NCBI RefSeq assembly: GCF_027938815.1
Contig: NZ_CP115913.1
Span: 4,560,001-4,624,000 of the forward strand
Direction: 5' to 3'
DNA length: 64,000 nt
Origin: Oceanirhabdus sp. W0125-5
GTDB taxonomy: Bacteria; Bacillota; Clostridia; Clostridiales; Clostridiaceae
Shown: positions 1 through 8,353 of the stretch, in pieces
Layout of the letters: each line of letters begins with the position of its first letter
Position numbering within the stretch: the stretch's first letter is position 1
The notes under the pieces: generated by a model
What the model saw: the letters and a program-made list of their open reading frames with translations, nothing else
The model's database searches: none
Told to the model about the DNA's origin: nothing
Program-made: the position numbers and the translations under genes

Positions 1-60
1 AACAAGTATATATTCATCATCATTCTCAATAATGTCTACGGCTGCCTGAAAATCATCCTC

Positions 61-750
61 CTAATGTTTATCAGCTTCGTTAATTTTGTCCCACTCAGTT
101 TTTTTATACTTTATATGTTTTAACATTATATTGGTCCATTCATTATCATATTCTCTATATCGCTGTTCTTCAGCCCATTTTTTTATATTCTCATAGTCTG
201 GATGATTCTCATCATGATAAACTTTAAAGAATTCATAATATCCTAAAACACCACCCACATCTTCTGGTGGTGCAGTTTCCGCACCATCAATAAGTGTTGG
301 ATACCCATAGTAATAATCTTCAATTATTTCTTCTAAAGTAATAAGCATACGCCAATCATCCCCAAAATCATATCTATAGTTAAGCTTCTCGTATTTCTCT
401 ATGTATTTATCAATTTTAATACTTTGAGGTTTTCTTATTGTTGTATTAAGATGCTTTGCTATAATTCCAAAAGGATCCTTTTTCTTATCTAGTTTTACTT
501 TTTTATATTTTGATTTAATTATCTTATTTTCATCGTATGCTTCGCTATCATTTGTAATCTTCATCTTTTCTTCACTCAAATTAAACTCAAATAAGTGACA
601 AGGTTCATCTGGATATCCACTTTGAAAATTCGTCACAGTTTGTATAGTATCATGCAACCTATTAAATGTAGCACCAGCAGGCATGATAACCTCTCTCCAA
701 ATTAGTGGTTCTGTTCCTATAAACTCTATTTTTATTTTATAAGCTTTCAT
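61..750 (-). CDS. pRiA4b ORF-3-like protein
   Basis: The 229-aa protein opens with MKAYKIKIEF and then IWREVIMPAG, followed by a YRYDFGDDW segment near residue 127. This is the signature of the plasmid pRiA4b ORF-3 family, sometimes labelled IS1096 TnpR-like. The biochemical role of the family is unknown. The start is well supported by an AGGAGG ribosome binding site 7 bases upstream. It ends with TAG at 61-63; the same frame stays open through positions 1-60 beyond the stop (EDDFQAAVDII...), so either the protein is slightly shortened by a nonsense codon or a second gene begins outside the window. No transposase is adjacent, so I do not treat it as part of a mobile element. Confidence 0.75.
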   Translation of the reverse strand: MKAYKIKIEFIGTEPLIWREVIMPAGATFNRLHDTIQTVTNFQSGYPDEPCHLFEFNLSEEKMKITNDSEAYDENKIIKSKYKKVKLDKKKDPFGIIAKHLNTTIRKPQSIKIDKYIEKYEKLNYRYDFGDDWRMLITLEEIIEDYYYGYPTLIDGAETAPPEDVGGVLGYYEFFKVYHDENHPDYENIKKWAEEQRYREYDNEWTNIMLKHIKYKKTEWDKINEADKH

Positions 751-881
751 AAATTATCCTCCTGTAACTTTAAATAACAAATACTATTGCTACTACTAGT
801 GTATATTTTAATCTTAATAAGTTCAAATTAAATATTAACTGTTTATTGCTTAATCATTGGTTTTTCATATTTATTTAATAA

Positions 882-923
882 AAGAACCCCATGTATCATC
901 AAAACACACATGAAGTTCCTCTT
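882..923 (-). terminator. Terminator-like hairpin after the Rpn remnant
   Basis: On the minus strand AAGAGGAACTTCATGT pairs imperfectly with ACATGGGGTTCTT and runs into TTTT. It lies 17 bases past the Rpn-like stop codon. Confidence 0.6.
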
Positions 924-939
924 ATAAATTTCAAATAGT

Positions 940-1674
940 TTACTCTTCTCTCAATCTCTTTACTTCCTCTATTGAAATACCTACCTTTACTGAAATTGTT
1001 TCATCATCTAGAATATCCAATAATTTTCTAGCAACCTCTACCTTTGCTTGTTCAATTCCTTGTTCAATTCCTTGTTCAATTCCTTGTTCAATTCCTTGCT
1101 CAATTCCTTGTTCAATTCCTTGCTCAATTCCTCTTTCAATTCCTCTTTTTAGACCTCGTTCCTCTGCTTTACGTTCTTTTTCCTCAAAAAAAGCAGCTGT
1201 TGACCTTGCATCTAACCAAGCCTTTTCCCTTGCATAATATTCTTGTTGCTTAATTTCATCTGCACTTAACTTCTTTAATCTATCAGCAGCCAACCTATAC
1301 ACCTCCTCTTCACCTGCCATTTCAATAAGTTCATCCTTTCTATTCTCCGCTGCATATTCTATAAATCTTAACCATTTATCAAGTGTTGTTTTATCTTTAT
1401 TTTCTAATTTATATTTTGGCAATTCGATATAATGTATTTCCAAATCATCAACTAACAGAAACTCTTGATCTTTTTCCTTAACCTTGAATATATTATGGTA
1501 ATTATCATTCTCCTTGAAAAGCTTAAAATCTAATAAACTTATTACAACACATTTCTTTAAATTTATATACTTACCAGCATTTGATATAGTTTCTCCATAT
1601 AACCTACTCCAGTAGTACAATGATCTCTTTCTGAAGTCATTCATCTCATTAATTTGAACCTCTATATCATACAA
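940..1674 (-). pseudogene. 5'-truncated Rpn/PD-(D/E)XK transposase-like nuclease with (GIEQ)n tail
   Basis: The readable 244 residues begin at YDIEVQINEM, which is the middle of the PD-(D/E)XK core of the Rpn (recombination-promoting nuclease) family. Full members carry about 60 more N-terminal residues, including the first catalytic acidic residue. The frame starts directly after the stop of the upstream diguanylate cyclase, with only a TTG and no ribosome binding site, so the 5' end has been lost. The rest looks typical: the RSLYYWSRLY segment, a DKWLRFIEYA helix, and a coiled C-terminal part with about seven copies of GIEQ/GIER encoded by 12-bp repeats. Such repeat tails are common in this family. 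It is probably inactive. Confidence 0.75.
1047..1150 (-). repeat. 12-bp tandem repeat encoding GIEQ units
   Basis: Plus-strand units of TTGTTCAATTCC, with C/T variation at one position, repeat about eight times. They are translated on the minus strand as Gly-Ile-Glu-Gln. Copy-number change by whole units keeps the frame. Confidence 0.9.
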
Positions 1675-3015
1675 CTAAATACTTTTTGTTAATCTTTTCT
1701 CCTCATACATCCTTGTATCTGCTATATTCATAACCCGTTCTAGAGTGTCTCCATCTATTGGATAAGCAGCAAGCCCTATACTAAGAAAAACCTCCATGTC
1801 TATATTTTCATAATTAAATCTAAAAGTGGATTCTTCTCTTATTATTCTATCAACATTTTCCATATCTTTCAGATCTTTAATTCCTGGAACCAAGATTAAA
1901 AATTCATCCCCACCAAGTCTAAATAATCTTTTTTCTTTTATTCCAATAGCTTTTAATCTCTTTGAAAATTCAATCAAAACTAAGTCTCCTACTTTGTGTC
2001 CATAATTATCATTTATTTTTTTAAAGTCATTAATATCTATTAAGAATATGCCAATCAATTTATTGTTTGCTTCTGCTTTTTTTAATACACTCTGATAATA
2101 ATATTCTAAAGCATGTCTGTTGTATAGTCCCGTTAATTGATCATTCATGGCTTGATAGTTTAACTGATACCTTGTATATAAAATTATATATAAAAAGAAT
2201 CCTATTATAGCGCTTACTAGTATCGCTAACACTTTCAAAATCAGAATTTTGCTTTCATATTCTTCCCATCCATCCAAAGGTTCTATAACAACCTCCCATA
2301 CATTGTTAAATACTTCTATTTCTAGAGTTACACCCTCTCTATTGATTATTTCACCATCACCATAAAATGGTGATAATAAAAAATCCTCTTTATTGTAAAT
2401 AGCTACATTGAGATTTACTTCTTTTGCTATTTTATCTATATGTTTAAGATATTTATCTGCATCTAAAACAACACTAATCTGTCCCCAGTATTTTCCTTCA
2501 ATGACAATTGGTAAACGTGCAATGAATCCTACTCCTCCTTGTACTAAATCAATGGGACCTGTAAACATGCCCTTTAAGGATTCTTTAACCTTTAGTACCT
2601 CATCTTTCTGTCTAGGCATAGTTGTTAAATCTACACCTATAGCTTTTTCATTGTCTTGTATTGGATAATTCCATATAATTGTAGTTTCCTTAATAATCGC
2701 TATGTTTCTTATAAGAGTTGCTTTTTTTGATAATAACTGCTCTAAATATCTATTTGTATCTTCTTCTGATATATTTGGATTTGTTTTTATATATGCCATA
2801 TATCCTTCTAGTAAATTTATACTATCACTTATTGTAGCATGAGTTTCAGATTGAAATCTTAGGAATCTTTCCAATACCTCTAATCTTTCCCTGTTTTTAT
2901 CCCTATTTTCTATAATATCAATACCTAGAAAAAATAATGTACCAACTACAATACATGTTAAAATCCCTATACACAAAGAGTATATAAACTCTTGCTTCTT
3001 TATCTTAATATTCAA
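1675..3015 (-). CDS. Membrane diguanylate cyclase (GGDEF) with extracellular sensor domain
   Basis: This makes cyclic di-GMP from two GTP and is anchored in the cytoplasmic membrane. One transmembrane helix lies near the N-terminus and a second near residue 265, enclosing about 230 extracellular residues of CHASE-like sensor. The C-terminal GGDEF domain contains LTGLYNRHALEYY and an intact FRLGGDEFLI active loop. The product-inhibition I-site position (RxxD five residues before GGDEF) reads IKEK, so feedback inhibition is probably absent. I chose the TTG at 3013-3015 because a GGAGG lies 7 bases upstream of it; the longer ATG frame from 3042 would place that GGAGG inside the coding sequence. 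Neighbouring flagellar glycosylation genes fit a motility/surface context. Confidence 0.85.
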   Translation of the reverse strand: MNIKIKKQEFIYSLCIGILTCIVVGTLFFLGIDIIENRDKNRERLEVLERFLRFQSETHATISDSINLLEGYMAYIKTNPNISEEDTNRYLEQLLSKKATLIRNIAIIKETTIIWNYPIQDNEKAIGVDLTTMPRQKDEVLKVKESLKGMFTGPIDLVQGGVGFIARLPIVIEGKYWGQISVVLDADKYLKHIDKIAKEVNLNVAIYNKEDFLLSPFYGDGEIINREGVTLEIEVFNNVWEVVIEPLDGWEEYESKILILKVLAILVSAIIGFFLYIILYTRYQLNYQAMNDQLTGLYNRHALEYYYQSVLKKAEANNKLIGIFLIDINDFKKINDNYGHKVGDLVLIEFSKRLKAIGIKEKRLFRLGGDEFLILVPGIKDLKDMENVDRIIREESTFRFNYENIDMEVFLSIGLAAYPIDGDTLERVMNIADTRMYEEKRLTKSI

Positions 3016-3361
3016 TATAATTCCTCCATATTTTTTTACCAACTTAATAAATTAAGCGAAAGTGATTTTATTCACTAAAATCAAACAAATTTTGTATGTA
3101 AAATGATGAATCATTATTATATACCTAATTAAAATATTACTATATCCATAGGAATTTTGCACTGATTTTTTCACGTAACCAAGACGGTCAGATTATAGCA
3201 AAATAGTATCCTGTATCACCAAAAACATTTTTGTGTCTTCGAATTCCTAAAGTAACAAATAAAATGAAAAAGAATACTATTATTATATAGTTAAATTTTC
3301 TATCTTAGATATATCCGAATACTACAATTACCATATTATTATTTAACAAAGGAGTACACAA
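3016..3361. other. Intergenic region between divergent dgc and pseB
   Basis: AT-rich spacer that must hold both promoters. I see no convincing sigma-28 flagellar promoter. A short palindrome (CACCAAAAACATTTTTGTG, near 3219-3237) is the only clear structure. Confidence 0.4.
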
Positions 3362-4369
3362 ATGTTTAATGAAAAAGTCATATTAATAACTGGTGGTACA
3401 GGTTCTTTTGGTCAAAACTTCACAAAACGACTTCTAAAAACATATAATCCTAAGAAAATAATTATTTTTTCTAGAGATGAATATAAGCAAGATTTATTCA
3501 GAAAATATTTAACTATTAATATGAAAGATAAAGTTAGTAAAGTAAGATTTTTTATAGGAGATGTACGAGATAAAAGTAGACTTCTTCGTGCTTTTGATGG
3601 TGTTGATTATGTAATTCATGCTGCAGCAATGAAACAAGTACCTGCATGTGAATATAATCCAATTGAGGCTATAAAGACCAATGTATATGGAGCTGAAAAT
3701 ATTATTGATGCCGCTTTAGATAGAGGCGTAAAAAAAGTTATAGCATTATCCACTGATAAGGCTGTAAATCCAGTTAATTTGTATGGTGGAACAAAGTTAG
3801 TATCAGATAAGCTTTTTATATCTGCTAATGCATATTCAAGACCAACTAAAACCATTTTTTCAATAGTTAGATATGGAAATGTATCCGGAAGCAGAGGTTC
3901 TGTTATTCCTTACTTCAAGAATCTAATAACTCAAGGATATACTGAACTACCAATAACAGATTACGAAATGACTAGATTTTGGATAAGCTTAGATGAAGGT
4001 ATAGACCTTGTAATAAAGGCTATTAAAGAATCTGTAGGTGGTGAAATATATATTTCAAAAATTCCATCTTTTAAGATTGTAGATTTAGCTTACGCAATGC
4101 TTCCTAACGCAACTACAAAAGAAGTTGGTATAAGAGAAGGAGAAAAGTTACACGAGGTAATGATAAGTAAAGAGGACTCAAGGTATACTTATGAATATGA
4201 TAATTATTATATAATATATCCAAATTTTGATTGGTTGGATATATCAAAATACTCAAAAGAAGGTGGCGTTCCTTTGCCTTATGGATTTGAGTATAGTTCA
4301 GGAAACAATAAGCATTGGCTCAATGTTGAAGATCTACAAAAAGAGCTTCATAGTCTAAATTTATTATAG
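3362..4369 (+). CDS. pseB: UDP-GlcNAc 4,6-dehydratase/5-epimerase (PseB-type)
   Basis: First enzyme of pseudaminic acid synthesis: it converts UDP-GlcNAc to UDP-2-acetamido-2,6-dideoxy-L-arabino-hexos-4-ulose in the cytoplasm. The 335-aa protein is a short-chain dehydrogenase-type Rossmann protein with the NADP site ITGGTGSFGQNF at residues 8-19, STDKAVNPVNLYGGTKLVSD carrying the YxxxK catalytic pair near residue 139, and the DYEMTRFWIS segment typical of PseB/FlmA. The length matches the family. An AAAGGAG site precedes the ATG. The next gene, pseC, is broken, so the product of this enzyme may not be consumed locally. Confidence 0.93.
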   Translation: MFNEKVILITGGTGSFGQNFTKRLLKTYNPKKIIIFSRDEYKQDLFRKYLTINMKDKVSKVRFFIGDVRDKSRLLRAFDGVDYVIHAAAMKQVPACEYNPIEAIKTNVYGAENIIDAALDRGVKKVIALSTDKAVNPVNLYGGTKLVSDKLFISANAYSRPTKTIFSIVRYGNVSGSRGSVIPYFKNLITQGYTELPITDYEMTRFWISLDEGIDLVIKAIKESVGGEIYISKIPSFKIVDLAYAMLPNATTKEVGIREGEKLHEVMISKEDSRYTYEYDNYYIIYPNFDWLDISKYSKEGGVPLPYGFEYSSGNNKHWLNVEDLQKELHSLNLL

Positions 4370-4405
4370 ATTAGTTATTTTTTAATTATCTCACTGAATA
4401 GTTAA

Positions 4406-4688
4406 AAAATAACACCTAATACTAAAGCGATTATAATAGTGGATTTTACTGGACAAGTAGCTGATTTAGATAAAATAAATGAGGTTGCTAAAAAAAATAA
4501 TTTAATTGTAATAGAAGATGCCTCCCATGCATTTGGTACAAAATATAAAGGAAGGGCTGTGGGTACAGTATCTCACATGACAACCTTTAGCTTTCATCCA
4601 GTTAAGACAATTACAACATATGACTGATGATGATTTAAATCATGTAGTAGAAGCTGTAAATAAAGTATTAAACTATTATAGAGTTTAA
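4406..4688 (+). pseudogene. pseC: pseC remnant (aminotransferase with internal deletion)
   Basis: PseC is the PLP aminotransferase acting after PseB. Reading from 4412 gives TPNTKAIIIVDFTGQ, then EDASHAFGTKYKGRAVGT and SFHPVKTITT, where the lysine is the PLP lysine. The frame then stops at 4625-4627. A second frame from ATG 4620 gives MTDDDLNHVVEAVNKVLNYY, which matches the usual C-terminal helix of PseC. The N-terminal part (before the TKAI motif) and roughly the 150-180 residues between the lysine and the C-terminal helix are missing. The two pieces are in different frames, so no functional enzyme can be made. Confidence 0.88.
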
Positions 4689-4711
4689 GAATGTTCAATA
4701 AATTGCTCTGC

Positions 4712-4746
4712 TATAGAGATTCAAATTTCACTATGGAATCTCTATA
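4712..4746. repeat. Foldback element, terminator or MITE-like
   Basis: Perfect 11-bp arms TATAGAGATTC / GAATCTCTATA around a 13-base loop. It can act as a terminator behind the pseC remnant, although no U tract follows. Its reverse complement begins TATAGAGATTCCATAGT, which matches the start of the longer foldback at 57651. Confidence 0.6.
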
Positions 4747-4876
4747 ATCTAGCATTTGGTCTATTGTGAATTAGTAGAGCTTATTGTTTAGACAAATTTT
4801 TATTTTTTATAATCAAAACTACCATAATTTAAATACTATAATAATATACAGTTGTATATAAAAGTTTGGTGATTAA

Positions 4877-5176
4877 ATGACAAGCTACAAAACCATTAAT
4901 TTTAATATTTCTGGATCAGAATTAGTAAAAAAAACATGTTTAAACTTTGAGTTTGAGGAATTAAACCAAACTTTATTAAAAGGTTTAGTGGTTAACAGCG
5001 ATAATCAGGGGCTAGAAAATGCCGGTATTGAAATTATCTCTATAAATACAACTACAAATACAGAAATATCTCTTGGTATAACGTTTTGTGATGAAAACGG
5101 AGAATTTGGCGTTTCATTACCTTCTAGACCTTATTTGCAGTATAAACTCAATGTATACTCAGGGTTATATGAGTAA
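4877..5176 (+). CDS. Small carboxypeptidase-regulatory-like beta-domain protein 1
   Basis: A 99-aa protein without signal peptide. Residues 34-95 read LLKGLVVNSDNQGLENAGIE and later SLGITFCDENGEFGVSLP, the pattern of a carboxypeptidase regulatory-like (CarboxypepD_reg, transthyretin-like) beta sandwich: G-x-V, a P/N-x-A turn, then T(D/N)xxGE(Y/F)xxxLP. It is the first of four related small genes in tandem between pseB/pseC and the Maf glycosyltransferase. The weak site TTGGTGATT precedes the ATG. The function is not known; the position suggests a role tied to the flagellum or its glycan, which is inference. Confidence 0.7.
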   Translation: MTSYKTINFNISGSELVKKTCLNFEFEELNQTLLKGLVVNSDNQGLENAGIEIISINTTTNTEISLGITFCDENGEFGVSLPSRPYLQYKLNVYSGLYE

Positions 5177-5190
5177 GGAGGACGATTATT

Positions 5191-5505
5191 GTGATGATAG
5201 ATTGTAATCCAAGTGTAAATTCTAACACACAAAATTGCAATTGTGTTGTAGAAAGGATGTATACAATAGAATATACAAATGATGAATATTTACTAAAAGG
5301 AACTGTAATCGATAAATGCTCTATTCCAGTAGAAAATGCTATTGTACTACTAACTGTTCATTATAATGATGATTATTCACCCTATCAAAAGGATCTCGGT
5401 TATGTAAAAACAAACTCTAAAGGACAATTTTGCATATCTTTAAAAAATGATTGTGATATAGAGTACTCAATAACTATATTTAATCCACTAGTACCAATTT
5501 GTTAG
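5191..5505 (+). CDS. Small carboxypeptidase-regulatory-like protein 2
   Basis: 104 aa, starting at GTG 5191 (or ATG 5194) behind an AAGGAGG. Residues 34-95 read YLLKGTVIDKCSIPVENAIV and LGYVKTNSKGQFCISL, a diverged copy of the same fold as the preceding gene. It has a Cys-rich N-terminal stretch (NPSVNSNTQNCNCVVE) shared in spirit with the protein at 5763, which has NSNSNCNPIVEKSY. No signal peptide or membrane segment is visible. It is probably co-transcribed with its neighbours (14-base gap upstream). Confidence 0.65.
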   Translation: MMIDCNPSVNSNTQNCNCVVERMYTIEYTNDEYLLKGTVIDKCSIPVENAIVLLTVHYNDDYSPYQKDLGYVKTNSKGQFCISLKNDCDIEYSITIFNPLVPIC

Positions 5506-5550
5506 AAAGAAATTTTCACCTTGTTCCATAGCTAAAAGGAGGATATTTAT

Positions 5551-5766
5551 ATGCTTTTTTTTAAAAAAACAAAGCGTGCAGATGAAAAAAAATTAAAAAT
5601 TAGTAAAATTACAATAAATGGACAAGAATCAAGTAATATATTAACCGCAGAAGACATGAAAAATGGCCAGCCTGTAAACATTAAAATAGCTGTTGAAATT
5701 AACAATACAGACACCAAGAAAAATAAAGATAACAAGAAAAAATGCAGATTTAGAATAAAACTATGA
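5551..5766 (+). CDS. Small lysine-rich hypothetical protein
   Basis: 71 aa, ATG preceded by AAAGGAGG, overlapping the next start by 4 bases (ATGA). The sequence MLFFKKTKRADEKKLKISKI followed by ITINGQESSNILTAEDM and a basic C-terminal KKKCRFRIKL does not match a family I know. It is not a copy of the surrounding beta-domain proteins. The translational coupling to the next gene argues that it is real. Confidence 0.55.
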   Translation: MLFFKKTKRADEKKLKISKITINGQESSNILTAEDMKNGQPVNIKIAVEINNTDTKKNKDNKKKCRFRIKL

Positions 5767-6059
5767 TCAAGGAAGATATAAATAGTAATTCAAACTGTAA
5801 TCCAATTGTTGAAAAATCGTATGTTATAAACACATGCTCAACATTAAAATTAATAAAAGGATATGTAAAATCTCCTTCTGGAAGCCCATATCCATTTGCC
5901 GCATTGGAAATAATAGAATATAATTCAAAAGATGATGTGTATAAACATTTAGGAATTACAGTAACTAATGAATTAGGAGCGTATGGCTTGTTGCTAGATA
6001 TAAATCCTAATAATATTTATACATTTAATGTATATTCTTCCCTAGGCCCATTAGAATAG
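5763..6059 (+). CDS. Small carboxypeptidase-regulatory-like protein 3
   Basis: 98 aa, translationally coupled to the upstream gene by a 4-base overlap. Residues 30-95 read KLIKGYVKSPSGSPYPFAAL, LGITVTNELGAYGLLL and YTFNVYSSL, aligning with the proteins at 4877 and 6234. The N-terminal NSNSNCNPIVEKSYVINTCS resembles that of the protein at 5191. Function unknown. Confidence 0.65.
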   Translation: MIKEDINSNSNCNPIVEKSYVINTCSTLKLIKGYVKSPSGSPYPFAALEIIEYNSKDDVYKHLGITVTNELGAYGLLLDINPNNIYTFNVYSSLGPLE

Positions 6060-6090
6060 CAAAATGTATATAAATTTATTGAGGATAGAC

Positions 6091-6135
6091 TTTGATTTTG
6101 ATAGGTTCATTTAATTTTATAGTCAAAAATCAAAT
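6091..6135. other. Inverted repeat after the first three beta-domain genes
   Basis: TTTGATTTTGA and TCAAAAATCAAA can pair across a loop of about 20 bases. It is a possible terminator, weak because no clear T tract follows. Confidence 0.35.
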
Positions 6136-6233
6136 CTTAATTCGTACCAAAATAATAAAACATGAATAATATGTAGTATGTTATTAATTAAATTATTAAT
6201 AACTGGTAACTAAGGAAAAGGAGATGTTTATTT

Positions 6234-6536
6234 ATGCCTTCTTATAGACCAGGAACTAGATTAGTGACATCAACAGTAAATGCAAGTACAACAACAGCCG
6301 CCTCCTTAGCATTATCGGATTGGAATAGAACTATTGTTATAGGTACTGTTACAGATGGTTCTGGAAACCTTTTAACTAATGCTGGGGTAGAAGTAAAAAG
6401 AAGAGCTTCAGCTTCAGGGGCTTCCACTTATTTGGGAGTTGTTTTTACAGATACCAATGGAGAATATGGAGTATCTCTTCCTATACTTTCTGGAACACAG
6501 GTTTATGCATTTGAAGTAACTACGCCAGTATCATAA
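6234..6536 (+). CDS. Small carboxypeptidase-regulatory-like protein 4
   Basis: 100 aa with a strong AAAAGGAG site. The N-terminal 30 residues are Ser/Thr/Ala rich (RLVTSTVNASTTTAASLALS), unlike the other copies, and then comes TIVIGTVTDGSGNLLTNAGV and YLGVVFTDTNGEYGVSLP, the best match in the group to the carboxypeptidase regulatory-like consensus. It has less AT-biased codons than its neighbours. The Ser/Thr-rich start could be a glycosylation substrate or a secretion tail for the flagellar exporter; both are guesses. A terminator follows. Confidence 0.7.
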   Translation: MPSYRPGTRLVTSTVNASTTTAASLALSDWNRTIVIGTVTDGSGNLLTNAGVEVKRRASASGASTYLGVVFTDTNGEYGVSLPILSGTQVYAFEVTTPVS

Positions 6537-6552
6537 TACTAAAATATTTAAA

Positions 6553-6580
6553 AAGTAGGAACACTCAGGTGTTCTTACTT
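6553..6580 (+). terminator. Terminator after the beta-domain gene cluster
   Basis: AAGTAGGAACAC pairs with GTGTTCTTACTT around TCAG, followed by AATTT. Confidence 0.75.
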
Positions 6581-6677
6581 AATTTAAAGCACAATAAAAT
6601 AAATAATAAGTCAATAATGTTTAATATCTAAACTAATACTCAAGTATGAATTCATTCTTAATTATAGGAGAGTGGTT

Positions 6678-8258
6678 ATGAATTTTAATAATTTTTTTAA
6701 ATTTTTAGATGAGTTAAGGTATGATTCAACTATATTTATATTAGGAATTGATAATTATTTAGAATCCCTTTCATCTATTATTACCGATAAAAATAAAGTA
6801 TTTATTTTTGAAGTTGATGAAGATGTTTATAATGATTATATAGATAAAATAAATACTGATAATATTAAATTAAGTTTATTTAGTGAAGAAAATATAAATA
6901 ATATCTTAAGTGAAAATATTAAAACTAGAAACTTTCTTAATATATTTGCTAACCATTTAGAAGAATATGAATCTAAGTACCCCGTTCAAACCAAGTTGTT
7001 TTATGGGTCAATTGACTATTATTATTATAAAGCACAAGTTTTTGTAAGTACCTTTAAAACTTTCAAAGAACTTTATTTTAAAAATTTCATTTCAAATGTA
7101 AATCATATATACACTAGTACCTGTTTTGATAATCTTCTAGATTATTATAAAAATATCCCAGCTCTCATAATATCTGCTGGTCCTTCCTTAGATGAAAACA
7201 TGAAAACACTTATCAAATATAAAAATAGACTAAAAAACTTTCTCATTATTTGTGGAAATAGAACTTTAAAACCTTTAGTAGAAGCAGATATTATACCAGA
7301 CTTTGTAGTATCTGTTGACCCCCAAGAATTAACCTTTAATATGATTAAGGACTATAATTATTTAAATATTCCTTTAATATTTTTTGAGCATAGCAATAGT
7401 AAGTTAGTAGATAATTATAAGGGACCAAAAATATTTTCAACAATGGGAAGTTTTTGTAATATAAAAGGGTTAAAGAACATGCTTTTATGTTTTTCAGGTG
7501 GCTCTGTTGCCCATCCCATGACTCATATAGCTTGTTGTTTAGGATGTACAGATGTAATTTTCTTAGGACAAGATTTCGCCTATAAAGACAATAAACCCCA
7601 TAGCGATTGTTCAACATTTGATTCAAAAGAGAATACCAGAACAGAAAAAATAGGTAGTCTCAAAATTAAAGATGTATTTGGTAAAGATATATATACTGAT
7701 AATTTATTATATATTTATAAGCTAGCTATGGAACTTTTTATAGAAAAAGTTAAGGGCGACTTTAATTTCATTAATAGTTCTAAAGGGGCTCATATTATAG
7801 GAAGTATCTATAAACCATTAGAAAAGGTTTTGCAAAATCATAATTATAATTTAGAAAAACCTAATTTTAATGATGTTGAAGATACAATAAAACCTACCAT
7901 AGAGTTAGAAAAATATATTTTAGGTTTAAGAGGAATGTTAGAACAATATATAGGTAAGTTCACAATTCATAAAAAGATTTTAATAGAAATAACAAAAGGT
8001 AAACACTCAATCGCTGAAGGAACAACTTATTTTTATAAGATGACAGATGATTTAAATAATTTCTTAAATAGTAATGATACTATAGTATTTAGAGGTTATA
8101 TCGAAGAATTTTTATTTGAAGTTAAAGAGAGGTATTTTAAAGTTTTGGTTAAAGATTACCCAGTATTAAGTAAAAACTTAATGTATCAAAGTTCAATTTT
8201 CAAGAATTATATAGATGATTTAATTACACTTTTAATAGAAATTCATTCCGAAATTTAA
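6678..8258 (+). CDS. Maf-type flagellin glycosyltransferase (DUF115)
   Basis: Motility accessory factor family protein that transfers nonulosonic acids (pseudaminic or legionaminic type) to flagellin Ser/Thr in the cytoplasm before export. The 526-aa sequence has the central DUF115 domain with PALIISAGPSLDENM near residue 166, DFVVSVDPQELTFNM, and FLGQDFAYKDNKPHSDCSTF near residue 300, all typical of Maf. I use the ATG at 6678 rather than the GTG at 6672 because the AGGAG at 6666-6670 is correctly spaced only for the ATG. Its presence says that flagellin glycosylation is, or was, active in this organism even though two Pse enzymes here are broken. Confidence 0.9.
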   Translation: MNFNNFFKFLDELRYDSTIFILGIDNYLESLSSIITDKNKVFIFEVDEDVYNDYIDKINTDNIKLSLFSEENINNILSENIKTRNFLNIFANHLEEYESKYPVQTKLFYGSIDYYYYKAQVFVSTFKTFKELYFKNFISNVNHIYTSTCFDNLLDYYKNIPALIISAGPSLDENMKTLIKYKNRLKNFLIICGNRTLKPLVEADIIPDFVVSVDPQELTFNMIKDYNYLNIPLIFFEHSNSKLVDNYKGPKIFSTMGSFCNIKGLKNMLLCFSGGSVAHPMTHIACCLGCTDVIFLGQDFAYKDNKPHSDCSTFDSKENTRTEKIGSLKIKDVFGKDIYTDNLLYIYKLAMELFIEKVKGDFNFINSSKGAHIIGSIYKPLEKVLQNHNYNLEKPNFNDVEDTIKPTIELEKYILGLRGMLEQYIGKFTIHKKILIEITKGKHSIAEGTTYFYKMTDDLNNFLNSNDTIVFRGYIEEFLFEVKERYFKVLVKDYPVLSKNLMYQSSIFKNYIDDLITLLIEIHSEI

Positions 8259-8269
8259 GGGATAAATTA

Positions 8270-8301
8270 AAAGCGCAAGACATTATTATATTTTGCGCTT
8301 T
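8270..8301 (+). terminator. Terminator after maf
   Basis: AAAGCGCAA pairs with TTGCGCTTT around a 14-base loop, followed by ATTA. It also faces the pseG remnant on the other strand. Confidence 0.75.
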
Positions 8302-8353
8302 ATTAGCACATGTCATATTGGCCTTTAAATTTCATCAAGTTGAAGATATGATT

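Noticed and set aside
61..750. Label 'IS1096 TnpR-like' implying a transposon
   Set aside because: No inverted ends or transposase nearby; the name is historical for the pRiA4b ORF-3 family.
1047..1150. Regular 12-bp repeats that could suggest a CRISPR array
   Set aside because: Units are directly adjacent with no spacers and encode GIEQ repeats in frame.
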